Shown one piece after another: positions 1-5,750 of a stretch of DNA of 8,105 nucleotides (position 1 is its first letter; each line of letters begins with the position of its first letter). The stretch covers positions 1 to 8,105 of the forward strand of contig WRKD01000131.1 of assembly GCA_009778255.1 (NCBI GenBank), read 5' to 3'. The position numbers and the translations under genes were made by a program. Source of the stretch: Bacillota bacterium (GTDB lineage Bacteria > Bacillota > Dehalobacteriia > UBA4068). The notes beneath the pieces are model-generated. The model saw nothing but the letters and a program-made list of their open reading frames with translations, did no database searches and was not told the origin of the DNA.

Positions 1-222
1 TAGGCTATAAACTAGATAAAGCAATAACAACTCCAGGGGTTAGCAACATTTTAACGCAACAACTAACCACCACCCCTTCACACCCCCCGCGGCGTCTTGG
101 CAATAAAGTAAAATCATCCCCCGCCGCCCAACATAACCCGCATAGGTCGTGCTATATACCTAGCGATAAACCGAGTTAAACACCGGGCTATATCCGTGTT
201 ATATAAAACGACATACGCGTAC

Positions 223-341
223 GGGGATAGGGCTCAAATCCTATCCCCTCCCCCCCCATTACTAATCCCTTGATGTTTATATAGCCACACTATAGTATTA
301 TAATCTGGGGATAGAGATACGTCCCTATCCCCTCTCCCCCT
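223..341. repeat. Two copies of a GGGGATAG/CTATCCCC hairpin unit, 84 bp apart
   Basis: GGGGATAG and CTATCCCC form a stem at 223-230/241-248 (one extra pair gives 9 bp) and again at 307-314/325-332. The loop segments differ, but the spacing inside each copy is identical and both are followed by a pyrimidine run (T/C) and ATT or TATT. The two copies lie exactly 84 bp apart. This is an imperfect direct repeat whose arms are kept while the loops diverge, as in REP-like intergenic palindromes. No transposase or target-site duplication is seen, so the origin is unknown. Confidence 0.6.
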
Positions 342-342
342 A

Positions 343-362
343 TTGCGGGCTAAAGCCCGCAA
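343..362. repeat. Short GC-rich palindrome
   Basis: TTGCGGGC and GCCCGCAA form a perfect 8-bp stem around a TAAA loop. Neither side has a T-run typical of an intrinsic terminator, so I call it only a palindrome. It could act as a weak bidirectional transcript end or be an intergenic repeat unit. Confidence 0.55.
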
Positions 363-444
363 GATGCCAGAAGCGAGAAGATAAAAGCTAAAAGCCAGAA
401 TGTGACCTTACAGGCTTTTGCCTTAAGGCACTTATAATAAAAGA

Positions 445-479
445 AGCGGTTGAAATTTTTTTTGGAAATTTCAACCGCT
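445..479 (-). terminator. Intrinsic terminator of the minus-strand operon
   Basis: A perfect 14-bp stem (445-458 pairing with 466-479) encloses a 7-base loop. Read on the minus strand it is followed by TCTTTTATTATAAG, a T-rich tail. The stem contains the stop codon of the small membrane protein gene (471-473), so coding sequence runs into the 5' arm of the terminator. The plus-strand side has no comparable T-run, so it serves the minus-strand operon. Confidence 0.85.
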
Positions 480-836
480 GCTATTTTCAAATATGCTTCC
501 CGGTTGGCTGAAACCTTGTTCTAACACTTTTTTTCCTAAGCCATTCACCGCATACCACAATCCATTTTCTTCTGCCCAAGTATAAGTATTTCCGAGAACT
601 AAAGAATCCGTTTCCATAACTTCTTCTTCAGGCATAATAATATCACTGGTATCGTGAAAAGAGCTTTCAAAAACTTCTTCTAGCGGTGTAATATCTTTAG
701 CAGAAGGAAAATAACTAAGCAAAAACACCACCAACAAGAAAAAAAAGATAGTTATAGCTAAGGTAGCAAAAAAAGTTCGCCGGCCATAAGATTTTTTGAT
801 AACAGTATTTTGTTTATTGTTAAAAAACATTTTCAT
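471..836 (-). CDS. Small single-pass membrane protein of unknown function
   Basis: A protein of 121 residues that I do not recognise. The N-terminus is basic (KKSYGRR at about 14-20), followed by one hydrophobic segment at about 22-43 (FFATLAITIFFFLLVVFLLSYF), then a roughly 78-residue acidic tail. The positive-inside rule puts the tail outside the cell. The gene lies 14 bases downstream of the larger membrane protein on the same strand, and that gap supplies its ribosome binding site, so the two are almost certainly co-transcribed. Start is ambiguous: ATG at 836 has AGAGGA 10 bases upstream, while ATG at 830 has GGGGAG 8 bases upstream; the difference is two residues. The stop lies inside the terminator stem. 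The tail has no known domain that I can see, and the ORF could be a fast-evolving partner of its neighbour. Confidence 0.75.
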   Translation of the reverse strand: MKMFFNNKQNTVIKKSYGRRTFFATLAITIFFFLLVVFLLSYFPSAKDITPLEEVFESSFHDTSDIIMPEEEVMETDSLVLGNTYTWAEENGLWYAVNGLGKKVLEQGFSQPGSIFENSSG

Positions 837-850
837 TACTCCCCAATCCT

Positions 851-1999
851 CTATATTCGGCAGCTATAAGATGAATATATCTTAGTTAAGCAGTTATTTT
901 CCAATCTATATATCCTCCTGTTTAAATAATAATTTTCTCTTTCAAATATAACTTCCATATTGCCGTCATTGTCTAAATCAGCTATACCTGTAATGGCATA
1001 ATAATAGTCAAAATAAGAATAGTCCCCGGATCCATAATCATCGCTTATACCACGCATTTCACAAAGTATTACATTTCCATCATTATCATATAAATAAACA
1101 TCCTCTAGATATTCATAATCATACCCTTCTTCAGTAGCGTAACCCCAAATATCCACATATAATAAATTGTCATCATAATTTCGCAATATATCACGGCTAT
1201 TATAATATATTTCCTGAATAGGCTGATCCTTTTGCCAAAACAGTACTGCACGATAATGGCACATTCCGGGTTGATAAGTAATATCTTTTAAGTCGCTTAA
1301 CTTTTGAGCATTGTCATTTTTTTCCGGCTGCCTGCTATATATATAATCCGGAATATTTTCCGCAATGATAATGGCATCAATATTGCCACTACCATCTAAA
1401 TCGGCTTCTAAAACTTCCTGTATAATGATAGGAATATTTTTTATTCCCTTTGTTGCTAAATAGTCCCTTACAGCTTCTATATAAATGGATTCAGTATTTG
1501 CGCCATAACTAAACTCCCGCGGAAATGGATCAAAATATTGCGGCAGCAATACGCTGTGTTTTCTGTTTTCAGTTTCTTTCAATAAGTATTCACTATGATT
1601 AGCAAGCATTTTCTCCGATATCTCTTCATTTTGATAGCCAAACTCTGAATTCCGCTCTTTTGGATAAGCATAACAGTTACCCGGGCAAAGCAGCATAATA
1701 TCTTCATATAGCTCTTCATAATAATATGAGATAAAATCTCTGATCGCAATAGGAATGATTTCACCAGTGGCTATATAATCATCTAATTCGGGCACTATCA
1801 AGTATTCCGGTTCTGCTTTGGTTATAATGGCCGGTGTTAAGGCAACTTGTTTAGTATCCTCGGCTGCTTTGGCATGATTTTTTATTGCTGCACTAAAAAG
1901 CAAAGCAATTGAAAAACCGCATATGAGAAAAACCGCTAGGCAAGCAAGAAAAATTATAGTCCCTTTGGACTTAAACATTTTTAGTTTTGTATTAGCCAT
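851..1999 (-). CDS. Membrane-anchored extracellular protein with EF-hand/FG-GAP-like calcium loops
   Basis: A protein of 382 residues from the chosen start. A short basic N-terminus (KLKMFKSK) precedes a membrane segment at about 13-38; the rest should be outside the cell. Two loops match the DxDxDGxx(D/E) calcium pattern: D200-L-D202-G-S-G-N-I-D208, followed by AII, and D341-L-D343-N-D345-G-N-M-E349, followed by VIF. The 'aDLDnDGnxEVI' form is typical of FG-GAP/VCBS-like repeats, which bind calcium in beta-propeller or adhesion proteins; here only two are clear. The segment between them is rich in Tyr, Asp and Glu. The frame stays open back to ATG 2059, but that start has no Shine-Dalgarno sequence. 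ATG 1999 has AAGGA 8 bases upstream and ATG 2008 has AAGGA 9 bases upstream, so I use 1999. Enzymatic function is not evident. First gene of a two-gene operon. Confidence 0.85.
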   Translation of the reverse strand: MANTKLKMFKSKGTIIFLACLAVFLICGFSIALLFSAAIKNHAKAAEDTKQVALTPAIITKAEPEYLIVPELDDYIATGEIIPIAIRDFISYYYEELYEDIMLLCPGNCYAYPKERNSEFGYQNEEISEKMLANHSEYLLKETENRKHSVLLPQYFDPFPREFSYGANTESIYIEAVRDYLATKGIKNIPIIIQEVLEADLDGSGNIDAIIIAENIPDYIYSRQPEKNDNAQKLSDLKDITYQPGMCHYRAVLFWQKDQPIQEIYYNSRDILRNYDDNLLYVDIWGYATEEGYDYEYLEDVYLYDNDGNVILCEMRGISDDYGSGDYSYFDYYYAITGIADLDNDGNMEVIFERENYYLNRRIYRLENNCLTKIYSSYSCRI

Positions 2000-2223
2000 A
2001 AATATCATCCTTAGTTTTCCTTCATATTCCCTTGTCTTATCAACTTGCTCATTATTCATCTATCAATTTCGTTAAAACTTTCTTCATTCCTGCACAACCA
2101 TCAGTCATCAGCCGCAAAGCAAACCACTCAGGTTGTTATAAATACATATCTATATATTCTGAATAATTCATGCGTACAAATACTGGCTTTACTTAGTTTA
2201 GCCCTTTATAATATAGTGATAAT

Positions 2224-2251
2224 ATTATACTTATAAGACTTATTATTCCAA
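2224..2251 (-). promoter_or_regulatory. Candidate promoter of the minus-strand operon
   Basis: Read on the minus strand, TTGGAA (2251-2246) and a perfect TATAAT (2229-2224) are separated by 16 bases. This is a plausible housekeeping-sigma promoter, giving a start of transcription near 2217 and a leader of roughly 220 bases to the chosen start codon. AT-rich surroundings raise the chance of accidental matches. Confidence 0.4.
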
Positions 2252-2290
2252 ACAAAACTTTTAAAAATTTAATCAAATTATTTTCAAAAA

Positions 2291-2526
2291 TACCCCAAAA
2301 AATCCATCAGACTAAACGAATAATATAGAACAAGAAAGCAAAATGACAATTATTTCATAAAAACTAATGGCTTTTAACTGGTATTTAACTTTTAGTTTCC
2401 AAGTATCTAACTTCAAAGGACGTTTTATCAAAGACAGGTATTACTACGAATTGTAAGTTTAAAAAAAAGGTTAATAAAAATTATAATTTACCCCAAAAAT
2501 ATCATCACTTTCAACGAACTATATAG
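2291..2526. repeat. Diverged 38-bp direct repeat (2291-2328 and 2489-2526)
   Basis: The two copies align without gaps over 38 bases, 29 of them identical, and start 198 bp apart. Conserved blocks are TACCCCAAAAA at the left, CATCA in the middle, and AACGAA plus ATATAG at the right. AT-rich upstream flanks also look alike. The pattern suggests a duplicated regulatory site, such as an operator or alternative-sigma promoter, between divergent genes. No known regulator motif is recognised. Confidence 0.5.
2458..2487 (+). promoter_or_regulatory. Candidate promoter of the adhesin gene
   Basis: TTTAAA (2458-2463) and a perfect TATAAT (2482-2487) are 18 bases apart on the plus strand. Transcription would start near 2494, inside the second copy of the 38-bp repeat, giving a leader of about 300 bases before the adhesin gene. 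The -35 box matches the consensus at only four of six positions, and the region is very AT-rich. Confidence 0.35.
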
Positions 2527-2589
2527 TAGAATCAAAAAAAAGAAAAGAATTAAAATTGTAACAAAGGTATCATATAAAATACTAAGTTT

Positions 2590-2684
2590 GGAGGTGAGAA
2601 CAACAAATAAATGAATAAAGCTGTCACATTAAAAAAATGAATGTGAAACGGAGAACCCCAACTCCGAAGAATAAAAGAGGCTGA
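2590..2684 (+). CDS. Two tiny overlapping leader ORFs (speculative)
   Basis: A near-perfect Shine-Dalgarno GGAGGTGA (2590-2597) has no conventional gene behind it. Thirteen bases on, ATG 2611 opens MNKAVTLKK and stops at 2638-2640. Its stop overlaps a second ATG (2637) in an ATGA arrangement typical of translational coupling. The second frame encodes a 15-residue basic peptide (MNVKRRTPTPKNKRG, ending 2684) and runs through the first AACCCCAA-loop hairpin. They may be leader peptides whose translation affects RNA folding ahead of the adhesin gene. The 13-base spacing is longer than ideal, and such short frames can arise by chance. Confidence 0.25.
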
Positions 2685-2741
2685 AAAAATCGAACCCCAA
2701 CGATAGAACAAAAGAGGCTGAAAAGGGAGAGCCACTACTCC
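2624..2741 (+). repeat. Tandem array of small hairpins in the adhesin 5' leader
   Basis: Four consecutive hairpins lie ahead of the adhesin gene. The first is a 7-bp stem, 2624-2630/2640-2646. The next three share a layout: stem, eight-base loop, purine-rich spacer. Stems are CGGAG/CTCCG (2649-2653/2662-2666), ATCG/CGAT (2689-2692/2701-2704) and GGAG/CTCC (2726-2729/2738-2741). Loops are AACCCCAA, AACCCCAA and AGCCACTA. Spacers share AGAAYAAAAGNGG. Unit starts are 40 and 37 bases apart. The loop and spacer are conserved while the second stem changes with pairing kept, which argues for selection on RNA structure. No known RNA family is recognised. Confidence 0.6.
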
Positions 2742-2784
2742 AGAATAAAAGCGGAATAAAAAAAACAAAAAATAAAAAAATTTT

Positions 2785-2790
2785 GGAGGA
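2785..2790 (+). promoter_or_regulatory. Ribosome binding site deciding the adhesin start
   Basis: GGAGGA lies 7 bases before ATG 2798 and is followed by an A-rich spacer. The frame is open from a TTG at 2783, but that codon overlaps this site, and starting there would put acidic residues before the signal peptide. ATG 2798 gives a clean MKKF signal peptide. Confidence 0.9.
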
Positions 2791-2797
2791 AAAAATA

Positions 2798-5515
2798 ATG
2801 AAAAAATTCATTTTAGTAGCGATGGTAATAGTGTTGGCCTTAGCACTCGCAATCCCCGCCCTGGCGGCGCCCGGTAATGGTAATGGTAATAGTAATGGAA
2901 ACGTGGGAACTCAGAATGATTATATTGGCGGTGTAGGAGTAAAAGTAGACAAGAACAATGCAAACTTCCACTGCAATACCTTCGGCGGCAACGGACGCGT
3001 TTGGCCCGAACAAGCCATTGACGAACACGACCATATCACTTTACACGATTTCAAAAAAAGCCCCTTCACATTTGTTTTCAACCATGTTGAAGGAACCACC
3101 AAATGGACTCTTGAAGATGTATTAGATGGAACCACCTCTGTCGGCAAAGTTGTCTGCCCGGAATGCGGCAGCACCCTTTGGATCAGCTTTAGCAATAACA
3201 GCGGCGCGCCGGATGGCAAGAATATCCAGCTGCAGCATCCCATGGTAGATATTGAAATTGTTAAAGTATGGCTGGATGCCCAAGGCAATGTTGTAAAAGA
3301 CCCCAAAGGATTAGCCGCAAAATTTGATTTTGAATATCAAATAAACGCAAATCATGGCAATAAAACCGTAAGCCCCGGCAAAATTAGCGTACCGACGGGT
3401 ATTTACACAGTAAGTGAATTATTGAACCAGCTTGCAAAGAATTACACTCTTATAGACGTGGCGAGCGATACCTTTGATATCGATGACGATGTAGCTACTA
3501 TAGAAATCACCCCCGAAATGGCTTTAGAGGGCGGGAAGTATACTGTAACCTTCACCAATAAAGAAGATCCTTATGCCATAATACTCAAAGAATGGGCAGA
3601 TGGCAACCCGGAAGCCCTAACGGCGCTGTTCGATGTTTACGAATATGACGAAGATGACTTCTTGGGCGACCTTGTTAAAGGTGATGTAAAGGCTAATGAG
3701 AAAGTTTATGTTGAACCGGGTATATACGCAGTTTCTGAGCAGGTGAAACCAGGTTATGTTATTCAACCAGATCAGGTCGTTGAAGTAGGAGAAGGTGAAA
3801 TTGCAACCGTAGAATTTATAAACACGCCAAATATTACCCCTAAAGGTTCATTAAGCTTTACCAAGAATGTTGAAGGCATCAAAATAATTGACTGGCTTAC
3901 AGCAAAAGGTTTAGATGCTGATATCCTTGACGGCCTTGAATTCTACCTTAACGGTATCGGCATTGATGGAAATCCTCACTCTTACGGCCCTGAGAATCCT
4001 GGTTATTTTACCGGTGAAGTAGTATTTGGAGAAGTTGTTCCTGGCACATACACCTTATCTGAAGAGATCACCGGCGCGGCAGTTAACGTGTTCAAGAAGA
4101 TGGCTGATATTGAGATAGTCATTGGCGACGGAGAAAATAATCATTTTGTACTCGGCGGAACGGTTAATGGCAATATCTCTGGCCCGGATATCATGAAAGG
4201 CGATAAATTCACAATTATTAATGGTTACGGAAGGTTTGATTGGGGATATGATGGCAACGGAATAGGCTACCCGGGACTTAACGCTTCAGGCCATATCTTC
4301 TATATCGGTGTTATCAACGAAAGGACAAAAGAGGAATTCTATTCCTTCTGCGCTAACGGCGGTTCGACGAATTTCGCCGAGGGTTTTGAACAGTACATGG
4401 TTGCTCATTCGATGGTAGAAAAAGACTGGATCATGGCGTTCAATTACATCAATGATAAATATGGCGATTTGAACGATAACAGAGTAATTACACAGCTCGT
4501 TACTTGGGCGCTGCTCGGCGCGGTAGATGTAGATTCGGAAGCGTTTGAAAACACAATACTGAAAGATGACGAAAAAGCCGCTATTAAAGATGTAATGGCA
4601 AACTATAACGACTATGTAGGAAACGGTGAAGTGGTCGATGTGCTTTTCATGACTTACATAGATACTCCGTTTAATGAGGATGGCACTCCGAATTACACTA
4701 CCTGCCAGCCGCAAGTCGTCCCGGTATTCGGCAAGTTCTATGTAGAAAACGAGCCGGAAGATATTACCCCGAAAGGTGATATATCGTTCACAAAAACCAA
4801 GTTTGGCGGCTTAATAAGTGTTGGGGTAAATGAATTTGCCTTTACGCTGTATCAAATAGTCGACGGTGAAGAGATAAAAATAAATAACCCGGATCAAGAC
4901 AATGGTAATTTTTACACAGACTTTTTCGGCAAAGTATCAACAGGTAATATACTCACACCTGGCAGCTACGTTTTCCGGGAAGTTCTCACAACATATGAAA
5001 TACCGGGAATCACAGATTATAAACTGATTTGGAAAGCCGATGATCTTTACTTCGATATAAATGACAAAGGTGAAGCTATCTGGAAAAACACAGATCAAAA
5101 TAACCCCACCCTCGACAATACTTTATGGAATAAAAGCGTTATGCAATGGGTAGCCGAAATTCAAACCGGCGCGGGCATAATGGGTGAAGCGCTGGATGGC
5201 GGATACATTTTCTACCCCGGCGGTCAGGGCGGCGACGCGGTTATCTTTAAAGTGACTTATCCCAAATGCACACAGGGCGGTGTTATCTGGTTCTTCTATT
5301 CCAATGAAGACGGAACCAATGGCGAGCCGTTAATGAGCATAGCTTTTGCCGAAGCCCTGGGGCATGTGTGGGAACTCAACACCTTTGGCGATGGTCTTCG
5401 CTGCTCCGAATGCGGCTTGGATATTGGCTGGTGGGAATTATCTAAAGACTTGTATGAACTATACAAAACTTTAGGCGGAACAGGCGAATGGGGTGAAGGA
5501 GAATTTCCTTGGTAA
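2798..5515 (+). CDS. Secreted adhesin-like protein with Cna-B/SpaA domains and a central thioester-type domain
   Basis: A 905-residue protein. A signal peptide (1-23, ALA/A cleavage) and a GNGNGNSN linker precede an N-terminal module (about 38-147; C59, C120-P-E-C123). Cna-B/SpaA-like domains follow, each with a candidate isopeptide Lys, catalytic Glu and Asn: K156/E207/N254, K264/E314/N342, K356/E422/N475. Next is a region resembling thioester domains (about 476-655), with FCANGG (C518) and ITQLVTW (Q566) fitting the Cys and TQxxxW signature. A fourth Cna-B-like domain (K666/E728, Asn near 764) and a C-terminal module (about 780-905; C824, C869-S-E-C872) complete it. Repeated ITPKGxxSFTK joins mark domain starts. 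These families build stable Gram-positive surface stalks, and thioesters can bond host or other surfaces. There is no LPXTG motif, C-terminal membrane helix or SLH domain, so anchoring is unexplained. Bond assignments come from motif position only. Confidence 0.93.
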   Translation: MKKFILVAMVIVLALALAIPALAAPGNGNGNSNGNVGTQNDYIGGVGVKVDKNNANFHCNTFGGNGRVWPEQAIDEHDHITLHDFKKSPFTFVFNHVEGTTKWTLEDVLDGTTSVGKVVCPECGSTLWISFSNNSGAPDGKNIQLQHPMVDIEIVKVWLDAQGNVVKDPKGLAAKFDFEYQINANHGNKTVSPGKISVPTGIYTVSELLNQLAKNYTLIDVASDTFDIDDDVATIEITPEMALEGGKYTVTFTNKEDPYAIILKEWADGNPEALTALFDVYEYDEDDFLGDLVKGDVKANEKVYVEPGIYAVSEQVKPGYVIQPDQVVEVGEGEIATVEFINTPNITPKGSLSFTKNVEGIKIIDWLTAKGLDADILDGLEFYLNGIGIDGNPHSYGPENPGYFTGEVVFGEVVPGTYTLSEEITGAAVNVFKKMADIEIVIGDGENNHFVLGGTVNGNISGPDIMKGDKFTIINGYGRFDWGYDGNGIGYPGLNASGHIFYIGVINERTKEEFYSFCANGGSTNFAEGFEQYMVAHSMVEKDWIMAFNYINDKYGDLNDNRVITQLVTWALLGAVDVDSEAFENTILKDDEKAAIKDVMANYNDYVGNGEVVDVLFMTYIDTPFNEDGTPNYTTCQPQVVPVFGKFYVENEPEDITPKGDISFTKTKFGGLISVGVNEFAFTLYQIVDGEEIKINNPDQDNGNFYTDFFGKVSTGNILTPGSYVFREVLTTYEIPGITDYKLIWKADDLYFDINDKGEAIWKNTDQNNPTLDNTLWNKSVMQWVAEIQTGAGIMGEALDGGYIFYPGGQGGDAVIFKVTYPKCTQGGVIWFFYSNEDGTNGEPLMSIAFAEALGHVWELNTFGDGLRCSECGLDIGWWELSKDLYELYKTLGGTGEWGEGEFPW
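2873..2896 (+). repeat. Hexanucleotide repeat just after the signal peptide
   Basis: Three GGTAAT units followed by one AGTAAT unit encode the GNGNGNSN linker. Six-base units keep the frame when gained or lost, so slippage would change linker length only. Confidence 0.7.
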
Positions 5516-5551
5516 TGGTTAACAAGCTTATCGGTACTTTAAACTGTAAAA

Positions 5552-5574
5552 ATGCATTCGTATAGCGATAGCAT
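5552..5574 (+). ncRNA. Stem-loop 1 of the protease leader
   Basis: ATGC and GCAT form the lower stem, TCG and CGA the upper stem, with a symmetric two-by-two internal loop and a five-base TATAG loop. It is the first of three structures between the adhesin stop and the protease start. No RNA family is recognised. Confidence 0.4.
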
Positions 5575-5589
5575 CTGAACAATGATCTA

Positions 5590-5626
5590 GCTCCGGGGGG
5601 AATGGCGAAGGCCTTCCCCCCGGAGC
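5590..5626 (+). other. Strong GC-rich hairpin between adhesin and protease genes
   Basis: A perfect 13-bp stem (5590-5602/5614-5626) is extended by GGC/GCC closing a GAAG loop after a single bulged T. It is not followed by a T-run, so it is not a standard intrinsic terminator. It could protect the 3' end of the adhesin mRNA or be a domain of the protease leader RNA. Confidence 0.65.
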
Positions 5627-5630
5627 GATT

Positions 5631-5666
5631 GAAACCGTTTAATGTATGCTGGAAACCGAAATAATG
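5631..5666 (+). repeat. Direct repeat GAAACCG...TAATG, 21 bp apart
   Basis: GAAACCG followed by TAATG occurs at 5631-5644 and 5652-5666, with starts 21 bp apart, about two helical turns. It could be a paired protein-binding site or part of a folded leader. With only two short copies it may be chance. Confidence 0.3.
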
Positions 5667-5694
5667 AAATAAGGACAGTCGCCGCAACTATTGC

Positions 5695-5730
5695 AAATGG
5701 GGTAAAGATGAAGATTTTACCCCATTTTTT
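5695..5730 (+). terminator. Intrinsic terminator directly upstream of the protease gene
   Basis: A perfect 12-bp stem (5695-5706/5716-5727) with a nine-base loop runs into six T (5725-5730), a textbook intrinsic terminator. It ends only 20 bases before the protease ATG, leaving no room for a promoter between them. Protease transcripts must therefore pass through it. It thus ends adhesin transcription by default or works as an attenuator controlling read-through into the protease gene. Confidence 0.85.
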
Positions 5731-5734
5731 ATAA

Positions 5735-5745
5735 GGAAAGGGTGG
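5735..5745 (+). promoter_or_regulatory. Ribosome binding site of the protease gene
   Basis: GGAAAGGGTGG lies just upstream of ATG 5751, with GGTGG five bases away. It immediately follows the terminator hairpin. A second ATG at 5746 is out of frame, and only the 5751 start gives a signal peptide. Confidence 0.75.
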
Positions 5746-5750
5746 ATGAT

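Larger units (their letters stand above)
1..470. other. Gene-free region with palindromes and C-rich runs
   Basis: No reading frame with a credible start and ribosome binding site is visible on either strand. The stretch contains C-rich runs (for example eight C at 250-257), a repeated hairpin (223-248 and 307-332), an 8-bp-stem palindrome (343-362), a 12-base perfect palindrome TGCCTTAAGGCA (419-430), and the terminator of the minus-strand operon (445-479). It probably separates that operon from a gene beyond the left edge. No tRNA or rRNA signature is seen. Confidence 0.6.
2000..2797. other. Long AT-rich divergent intergenic region
   Basis: About 800 bases separate the minus-strand operon from the plus-strand adhesin gene. 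The region holds a candidate promoter in each direction, a diverged direct repeat (2291-2328, 2489-2526), a strong unassigned Shine-Dalgarno sequence at 2590-2597 with two tiny ORFs, and a hairpin array at 2624-2741. Apart from those tiny ORFs I see no credible gene; a 63-codon plus-strand frame starting near 2045 uses TTG, has no ribosome site and overlaps the upstream end of the minus-strand frame. Confidence 0.6.

Noticed and set aside
2045..2236. 63-codon plus-strand frame
   Set aside because: It has a TTG start, no ribosome site, overlap with the upstream end of the minus-strand operon, and a composition expected of AT-rich noncoding DNA.
2556..2585. Promoter TTGTAA...TACTAA just before the orphan ribosome site
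   Set aside because: The -10 box is poor, and the nearby TATAAA and TAAAAT boxes are only 11 and 13 bases from TTGTAA.
2624..2760. CRISPR array
   Set aside because: The repeats are short and imperfect, spacers are conserved rather than unique, and no cas gene is present.
2783..2797. Upstream TTG start for the adhesin
   Set aside because: It overlaps the GGAGGA site and would put charged residues before the signal peptide; ATG 2798 fits better.
2550..2811. Two overlapping minus-strand frames upstream of the adhesin
   Set aside because: Their repetitive peptides are only the reverse reading of the hairpin array and poly-A tracts.
4286..4714. Minus-strand 142-codon frame opposite the adhesin
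   Set aside because: It is antisense to the thioester-type region, with no ribosome site or recognisable domain.
5645..5705. Possible cobalamin riboswitch core in the protease leader (GGAAACC, then GCCGCAACT, then GGGG)
   Set aside because: The order of blocks is faintly similar, but the GGTG element, the proper flanking stems and the B12 box are missing, and the terminator follows at once. A covariance search with the cobalamin model would settle it.
5516..5750. c-di-GMP riboswitch, which often precedes clostridial adhesins and proteases
   Set aside because: Neither the type I core (GCAAAGCC-like joining region) nor the type II conserved blocks could be found.
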